Of a stretch of 64,000 bases of DNA, positions 58,101 to 64,000 are shown in pieces. The notes under the pieces are model-generated. The model saw only the letters and a program-made list of their open reading frames with translations. It ran no database searches and was not told the DNA's origin. The DNA lies in assembly GCA_947095535.1 (NCBI GenBank), contig OX352772.1, forward strand, positions 144,379,447-144,443,446, written 5' to 3'. Numbering within the stretch: position 1 is the first letter of the stretch; each line of letters opens with the position of its first letter. This DNA is from Poecilobothrus nobilitatus. Lineage: Eukaryota; Arthropoda; Insecta; Diptera; Dolichopodidae. A program made the position numbers and the translations under genes.

Positions 58101-58924
58101 CATTGCTTAAATTATTATTAATTATGTTGTTTGATTTACATGCTATTGTAAGTATTATTTAAAATAACATTACTACCATGACAATTAATTTTCTCATGCT
58201 TGTAATTAATTTTTTCAAGGTTTTTATTGATGAGTTTAATTTGCTTGTACTCGCATTATAAATGGTTCGAATACTTGAATGTTTGTTGATTTGTCTATTG
58301 GTATATTTATTTCATTATTTATTGTGTTAATTGTGGATTTACTATTATTATTGGACAGTTGAGCGAAAGTTTTCATTGAATATATTTGTGATGTTTTATG
58401 GATTTTTTTAACGTAAATCAGATTTTATTTTCAAAACTTTTTTCTCTTTGATATATATTGGGCATGAGGTTGAAGCAGACAGTGACTTGCAGGGTTAGAT
58501 ACAATGTTCTAAGGATACAACTGAATGATTTGGTTGCTCGATGGTGTTTAGTATCTCCTTCAGGTGTTTCAATACTGCAATTTGCGCACCTTAATGATTT
58601 TTTGCTGCATTTTTGTAAGTGGCCAAGCATTTGAAATTTTTTACATCTTAATGGATTTGGATACCACTGGATGGAGTGTAAAACCACTATTTTCATGTTA
58701 GGAGGTTGAGTCAAATGTGACTATAAGGGCGCAGGCGTAAGTTTTTTGTGAATTTTGTGTTTTTGATAATTTAAAAACTTCTACTACTGAATAATTTTTT
58801 TCTTTTAGTTCAGCTAGAATGTCTTCTGTTTCAACATTTAATGAATTTTTGTCAAAGATTTTTCCAACATTTAAGAAACTTCTGCCTCAAGACTTTTAAT
58901 TAATTTATTATTTAATTTCTTCCT
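55147..58924. repeat. Tandem triplication, unit 3
   Basis: Same order again: head at 55292-55372, RT relic 55447-55920, transposon 55921-56675, truncated retroposon 57692-57942, zinc-knuckle relic 58418-58714. It ends at TTTCTTCCT, after which the sequence diverges (TTTTTTAACACAC), marking the outer boundary. Confidence 0.95.
55921..56675. mobile_element. 755 bp TTA-flanked transposon (unit 3 copy)
   Basis: As in unit 1, with TTA on both sides (55918-55920 and 56676-56678) and a few substitutions in the GC-rich end. Confidence 0.8.
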
Positions 58925-60055
58925 TTTTTTAACACACTGTTCTCTAAAAGAAGTTGAAAATTGTTGATCCCCCGTTAGAGCTGCATACCTTTATATACCA
59001 CTCAATCTGATTATAGCTTTTTGGCATTCCAGTAATTCAAAAATTTTTTGTTATAAGTATGAATGTTTGATTTAAATAACTTTTTTTATTTTTCGTTTAC
59101 TGTTTTTCATATTTAACATTATAACTCTAGGAATACTTCTTGATGAATGAGTATACTTAATTTTGCGTACATTGATATTAATATTTACAAATCACATAGG
59201 AAAGGCAATATTACTAAACCATCTACTACACTAAGGAGTAAGGCCATGTAACTACTACATGTATGTATGTATGTAGTAATATTATTTATTTTATTTATTA
59301 TACATATATATTATTATATATTTACATTATATTTGACGATTTGTTAAATCTGTTAAAAATAAATTTGTTAAATCGAAATCAACCGTGCAAAATCAAAGAA
59401 AAATGATTCAATTAAATTTCTTACTAAGTAAGTTATTAACCTAACCTAAGTTATTTCATTAGTTAAATATTAAATGTTAAATTGTTTAATATTGTGCATT
59501 AATACATTAAAAATGGGATTTATGTTATTATATAGATTTAAAATATAAATGAAAAGCTTTTTTTATGTATTCATTCCATGGTAAGCGATAATTTACAGAT
59601 AGATCGGATCATGAATTATCATCGTAAATAAAACAAATAAACATATTCCGCCACTTTGCATTTTCTAGACTTCCATATTTAAGTTCTATATTCCATTTGT
59701 TTTTCTTTCTATAGCAAATAAAGACGCTCTGTTTTCTTTAGATTTGCTTTAGATTTTCTTTGAGTAAATTTCGAAAACTTGTTGGATTTAAATACCGAAA
59801 CTATCTATTTTACAAAAGTGATGTGGTGCAAATTTCAGAATCCTTTATTTTTCAGTTATTGTGCGGGCAAAGGGACGTATATGGCACAAACGTAATAATA
59901 AGTTTATTATATCCTTGAAATTATGTACATTTTTATGATTATGTAAATTTAATATTATAAATACGATATAAAAAAGGCAACTTGACCACTAATATAAATT
60001 AGTCTATTTTATCTAAATTTGTATTTGTAACATTTTATTTAATTTTTTGTTCTAG
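58925..60055. other. Intron sequence before exon 2
   Basis: A+T-rich with a TGTATGTATG patch (59260) but no recognised element. Ends in the acceptor TTTTTTGTTCTAG. Confidence 0.45.
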
Positions 60056-60168
60056 AATACATTACCTTTTCAAGTTCCGTTATTTATTTGGCATACACCC
60101 AGTTATGTTAAAAATATCTATAAACAGTATTTAACACTTCGAGAAGAAAAATTAATCAAAAAAAAAGA
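60056..60168 (+). CDS. Host gene exon 2 (of those visible)
   Basis: 113 nt with a strong acceptor (TTTTTTGTTCTAG) and donor (GTAAGTATT). Reads NTLPFQVPLFIWHTPSYVKN, then YKQYLTLREEKLIKKK, ending in phase 2. It follows the exon at 33559-33657 in phase 0. The composition shifts from hydrophobic to Lys/Glu-rich, entering a predicted helical region. Family not recognised. Confidence 0.72.
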
Positions 60169-60240
60169 GTAAGTATTATTATTTTTAAAATTAAATTTGC
60201 AATTTGTTCTTTATTTTTTCTTTATTTAATAATTTAATAG

Positions 60241-60436
60241 AGAAGAAGAGAAAACAAAAATTTTTGATATGCAGAAAGTTCAATTAATGGAAGAAAAACT
60301 CAAGTTAAAAGAGCTTAGAAAACGTAAAATAGTAGAAAAACCTCCTGAGAAAAGTGATGCTGATTTAGCAGGTTTTTCCCAGTTAAAGCCAAAAGAACTT
60401 AACGAAAGTGATTTTATTAAACCAGTTAATGAAAAA
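60241..60436 (+). CDS. Host gene exon 3
   Basis: 196 nt joined in phase 2 after a 72 bp intron (60169-60240), ending at donor GTAAGTTAT. Reads KTKIFDMQKVQLMEEKLKLK, then ELRKRKIVEKPPEKSDADLA and GFSQLKPKELNESDFIKPVN. Heptad-like Leu/Lys/Glu spacing indicates a coiled coil in the first half. The short intron, clean splice sites and phase continuity make this the best-supported part of the gene. Confidence 0.75.
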
Positions 60437-61399
60437 GTAAGTTATTTTTCTTAAATTAGCGAATGAAGGGGTAAGTTATAAATACTTTTACGGTTGATTT
60501 TGTGGATGAGTTCTGAAATTAAATCATAATTTATAACAAACATATATGATAAAAGTACTAAAAGATTACAATCTTAGCAGAATATGATTAGTGAGAATGA
60601 TTTATCTGGAAAATATTTAGAAAAGCGCAGTAGTTAATACAACACTTGGGAGTAGGAAAACAATCAAAAACTTGTTTTGATTGTTTTGGTTTAGATTACA
60701 GGTTAGGTTTTAAGCTTGGGTTGTTAACTTATAAGTTCAAGTGTAAAGGGGAATAAGTTCTAGAGGAAGGCTCTTGGTACTGTGGAAGTCGTCAGGCAAA
60801 GTTAATGAACTGTTTTATATAGATTATTCTTGGTTATTAGATCAAAAACTTGTTAAAAAGATTTTTCAATTCAAATCAAATTTTTTTTTGCGCAAATTCG
60901 TAGTCTTAATAAAATATAGGTAAAGAAAACGAAAAAAACTTATTTTATTATTGGATAAGAAAAATATTTATAGATACTTTTAAATATCAAGATGTACATA
61001 AAATAATAAAAATAAAAAGCAAAAAGAAAAGAAGTTTTTTTCTTATTACGCAAATTCGTAGGTTTAATACAACATACTTTTGTTTTTTCTTTAAATTATT
61101 TGCTAAAAGTTGTTATAATTATAGTTTAAAAGTTAAAAAAAAAATAAGATAAATATATTATTTTTTAGGATGTGTGTTGTTTCTCATTATTGTTTTGAAA
61201 TTGTTGGAAATACTATATAAGATTATTATTTATATTAAGTAAGTACATATGAACTTCAAAAATATTTTGCATTCTTTTCATTTTTATTCACCTTGTCAAT
61301 TGTAAAATTGTTAAATTGTAAAAATTGGTCTGGCTCTTTCAAACAAGTTAAAACTTATGAATGCTGATAATAAAAACGTTAAACAAAAATATAAAAAAA
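60437..61399. other. Intron sequence after exon 3
   Basis: A+T-rich; a motif around TTTTTTTCTTATTACGCAAATTCGTAG occurs twice (about 60884-60905 and 61033-61055). No coding element recognised. Confidence 0.4.
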
Positions 61400-62134
61400 A
61401 TAGCTGCATCTTTAGCTATACCAAAAATATGGTTGGACCTAATTAACTTTTGGTTTAGCTCGATGCTCAAGTTGTTGAGCTCACCAAAATGTTGCAAAAC
61501 TTCCCTTGAAAAATTAAAGTATGCATAGAAATGTTTTTTTCGAGAGACTAAATAGCACTGAGTTTTCTTAAAGTTAAAATCGGCCTGGTTGATTTTGCCT
61601 CAATTTGAAATTAAAGCTAAATCGAGATTTAGTTGAAGTGAAATAGAATATTTACTGTTGCTATCTTCATAAGAAGCAACGAGCGTTACAGATGATAGGT
61701 AAAGCTATGGTTTGGATTGGAGATTATACTTAAAAGGTCCTTTATAAATATTAGAAAAAGTATTTCGGAAAGAAAAGATCCTTGCAGGACACCAGCATTA
61801 ATTTTTAATTGGTCGTAAGAGTAACCATCGACACGAATCGAGCCACTCGAAAGAAAATCTTTAATTCATTTTACAAATACACCACCCAGGCTTATTGCTT
61901 TGCATTTCGCAATTCAAGCATGAGTACAAACACGGTCAAAAATTTTTATTAGAAATATCCAAATCAACAACATCTGACTCTCCCGAATGGTGGAGGCTGA
62001 TCAAGAGCCTTTCACAAAGGCATTTCATGAAATCACCTGTTGACCGATGGGTTCGGAACCCATATTGACGATAATGAATTAATGCTTTGTTTTGCACATA
62101 TTTCAGAAGCTTTATATTTATTAAATTTTTCAAT
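61400..62134 (-). pseudogene. LINE reverse transcriptase remnant (Jockey-like), second copy
   Basis: The minus strand reads LLKYVQNKALIHYRQYGFR, HRSTGDF, SDVVDLDIS (palm motif A), VLQGSFLSEILFLIFIKDLL and a damaged FADD region near 61690. A tail follows with TQCYL-type sequence. It resembles the 32440-33090 remnant. It starts directly against the integrase relic at about 62135. Confidence 0.78.
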
Positions 62135-62560
62135 GTGCGGTTAAATCGTTCATCAATTGATGCTTCTAATTAACTAAATGTTTGATAATGATTGATTGAT
62201 TTTTCTTTCATATAATTTTGAAATTGTGAATTTTAAAAATTCCTTATCTTGATCAGAATGAATATTCTTGTCTAATAATTAATTTTAACACTTAAAACAT
62301 TTTCAGCATTTTTGTTTTTACAGGTTCGGCATATGTCTATTTAGAAAAAGTGTCAATGACCATCATCAAATATTTATAACTGTTATTAACCCTTGCATAA
62401 GGTATCATTTTCACTAAATCGATTTGCGATGTGTCATTTAAATCTTTTTGTTTAAATTTTCTTTTAATAAATTTCGTCTTACCTGTCTATGAATTTCACT
62501 TATATCTGGAATCTTGAAATTTTCTTTGTCAACTAATAAAAGATCTAAAGATTATTTTCA
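62135..62560 (-). pseudogene. Polinton-type (c-integrase) relic
   Basis: The minus strand reads ISEIHRQVRRNLL, QIDLVKMIPYARVNNSYKYL, MMVIDTFSK, then HSDQDKEFLKF and SIDERFNRTLKN. The order matches Polinton/Maverick and related retroviral-type integrases (WQADLVEMxxY, VIDxFSK, TDxGKEF, ERFNRTLK), with the DDE residues recognisable. Stops (a TAG after TFSK) and frameshifts make it inactive. The C-terminal side is replaced by the LINE remnant. Confidence 0.7.
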
Positions 62561-62802
62561 TTTTAAAAAGGTTTTGACATAATAATTATACGTAAAGTGA
62601 TACATCAAGGCATATTTTAAACTGACCTTCTGCTTGAGTCTAATTTACTTTTATACTTTACTATATGAGTATAATATAACAGGGTTTTATTTTCAGTTTT
62701 AATTCATCTTTATTCTGACTTTTATCCAACAATACTCAGAAATGTAAACTGATTCAACAACATTTCCGTTTAAAGCAACTGACCGAGTAAAGTCAGATTC
62801 AG
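62561..62802. other. Short non-coding stretch before possible exon 4
   Basis: No recognised element; ends in AGTCAGATTCAG, a weak acceptor with a poor pyrimidine tract. Confidence 0.35.
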
Positions 62803-62970
62803 GATAATAAAATTACACCCACTGTGGAAATTGAGGAGTTAACAGAAACAAAAGAAGTTTTGCAACCGTTTCTGATAGATGAATCGGAAGAAGAAAATGA
62901 AAATGAAGATGTCAGTTTAAACGTAAATGAAAAAGGAGAACGGCAAACCAGACAGAAGGAGAAACGGTGA
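62803..62970 (+). CDS. Possible terminal exon of the host gene
   Basis: From 62803 the phase 0 frame reads DNKITPTVEIEELTETKEVL, then LIDESEEENENEDVSLNVNE and QTRQKEKR before TGA (62968-62970). The acidic, charged composition and phase 0 fit exon 3. Against this, the acceptor is weak, and one base later the text continues YGDPDYFDDLYRN. That looks like the C-terminal tail of some retroelement polyproteins, so it may be a transposon scrap. Confidence 0.4.
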   Translation, partial: DNKITPTVEIEELTETKEVLQPFLIDESEEENENEDVSLNVNEKGERQTRQKEKR

Positions 62971-63178
62971 TCCTGACTATTTTGATGATTTATATAGAAA
63001 TATTTATAATTTATAAATTCCGTTTATAATTATAAATTCCGTTTTTTTTATATTACTTAAATTGTTCTTTCAAGTAAACAAAAGTGTCAAATTACAATTG
63101 TTACATTTATATTTTTTTCTTCATATAATTTTTGCTGTTGCGATCAAAAATGATAACACACGAATACTTGCAACTATA

Positions 63179-64000
63179 GGGTGTTCAAAATTGAGGTATC
63201 ATTTTGATTTTGCCGCCATTTTTTTCCTATCTGGAATTTTTATACGAGGTTTCTTTAGGTATATTCTAAATACATTCCGGTTAGTTAATATGGAACGTTA
63301 CACGAAGGAACAACGTGTTTTTATTATTACAACATTTTTTGAAAATGGTAAAACTTTTCAAGATGTAATTAGGAAATTTCGAACAAAATTTGGTAGAGAA
63401 AATGCTCCAACAAATCGTGCAATTCAAGCTGATGGTTGATAAATTTCTAGAAACTGGATCTGTTCTTGATAACAGAGGCAACATTTATCAACGTAGTGGC
63501 CGTTCAACCGAGAATGTAGCAGCTGTGAGCAGAAGTGTTGAAGAAGATCCAAAAACTTCCATTCGTCATCGTTCGCAGCAATTAAACATCAAACCATCCA
63601 CATTATTCAACATTTTGCATCGTGATCTCCATTTAAAGGCTTATAAGATCCAGCTGACGCAAGAATTAAAACCAACTGACCATGCATTACGTCGGCAATT
63701 CGTTTCTTGGGCAATCGAAAAACAAGAAGGAAATGAGAATTTTTTTAACAAATTAAAATCTTCACCGACGAAGCTCATTTTCAGCTCAATGGCTACGTCA
63801 ATAAAGAGAATTGCCGCATTTGGGGTGAAGAGAATCCAAGGGTTATCTTTGAGCAACCAGTACATCCACAAAAAGTTACGGTTTGGTGTGGTTTGTGGTC
63901 AGGAGGAATCATCGAACCATATTTTTTTGAAAACGCAAATGGAAATGCGATTACGGTCAATGGAAATCGCTACAGGGAGATGATCCGAAACTTTTTGTGG
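63179..64000 (+). mobile_element. DD41D Tc1/mariner-like element, copy 3 (cut by window end)
   Basis: Left terminus GGGTGTTCAAAATTGAGGTA directly after TA (63177-63178). It has the most complete N-terminal region of the three copies. The window stops before the second and third catalytic Asp codons. Confidence 0.88.
63290..64000 (+). pseudogene. DD41D transposase (copy 3, partial)
   Basis: ATG 63290 reads MERYTKEQRVFIITTFFENG, FQDVIRKFRTKFGRENAPTN, then in a shifted frame KFLETGSVLDNRGNIYQRSG, ENVAAVSRSVEED and LHRDLHLKAYKIQLTQELKP. An inserted base near 63757 (AAATTAAAATCTTCACC) moves the first-Asp block (TDEAHF) out of frame. Downstream GIIEPYFFENANGNAITVNG is readable. Likely inactive, although the remainder lies outside the window. 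Confidence 0.82.

Noticed and set aside
59260..59310. TGTATGTATG patch as a regulatory site
   Set aside because: A simple repeat in intron sequence with no supporting context.

Overview
The window is visibly A+T-rich eukaryotic DNA, most likely from an insect. The mobile families present (BEL/Pao, mariner of two kinds, P element, Helitron, PHD-type LINE, Polinton relics, a tRNA-headed retroposon) and the GT-AG introns all point to an arthropod. Nothing prokaryotic is present. Almost all of the window is transposon-derived. The only convincing host gene is a plus-strand gene whose exons lie at 33559-33657, 60056-60168, 60241-60436 and possibly 62803-62970. Its first visible intron is about 26.4 kb and is packed with repeats.

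Layout. 1-296: a LINE scrap and a YVDD-bearing scrap. 297-3553: BEL/Pao copy A (minus strand), with a 1.06 kb tRNA-headed retroposon in its gag. 3568-9696: BEL/Pao copy B (minus). 9786-17497: BEL/Pao copy C (plus), head-to-head with B across an 89 bp spacer. B and C therefore form one large palindrome, and they share a stop codon and a micro-inversion absent from A. C carries two further copies of the retroposon. 18600-19056: an old mariner piece. 19486-27723: a decayed region with Polinton-like capsid remnants, split by a nearly full-length two-ORF LINE (about 21240-27475). 28413-32118: fold-back elements, Helitron ends and a 144 bp satellite. 32440-33090: LINE reverse transcriptase remnant. 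33559-33657: first visible host exon.

Inside the big intron: a DD41-type Tc1/mariner-like element that has lost its last catalytic Asp (34791-36016); a second DD41D family with copies at 36048-37325, 46524-47647 and 63179-64000; three P-element transposase relics; a roughly 4.1 kb segmental duplication (38531-42645 and 42660-46523) that carries a Helitron in each copy; long ATT/ATGTATT microsatellites; and a 3.79 kb tandem triplication (47551-58924). Each triplicated unit contains a LINE relic, a 755 bp TTA-flanked non-autonomous DNA transposon and pieces of the retroposon. After exon 3, a LINE RT remnant abuts a Polinton-type integrase relic (61400-62560), and the window ends inside a mariner copy.

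How the parts relate: no autonomous, intact element is visible. All transposases and polymerases are broken, so any recent mobility would have depended on copies elsewhere. The main story is structural: nested insertion, inverted duplication, segmental duplication and tandem triplication inside and upstream of a host gene. All family assignments come from reading motifs; no database search was possible.
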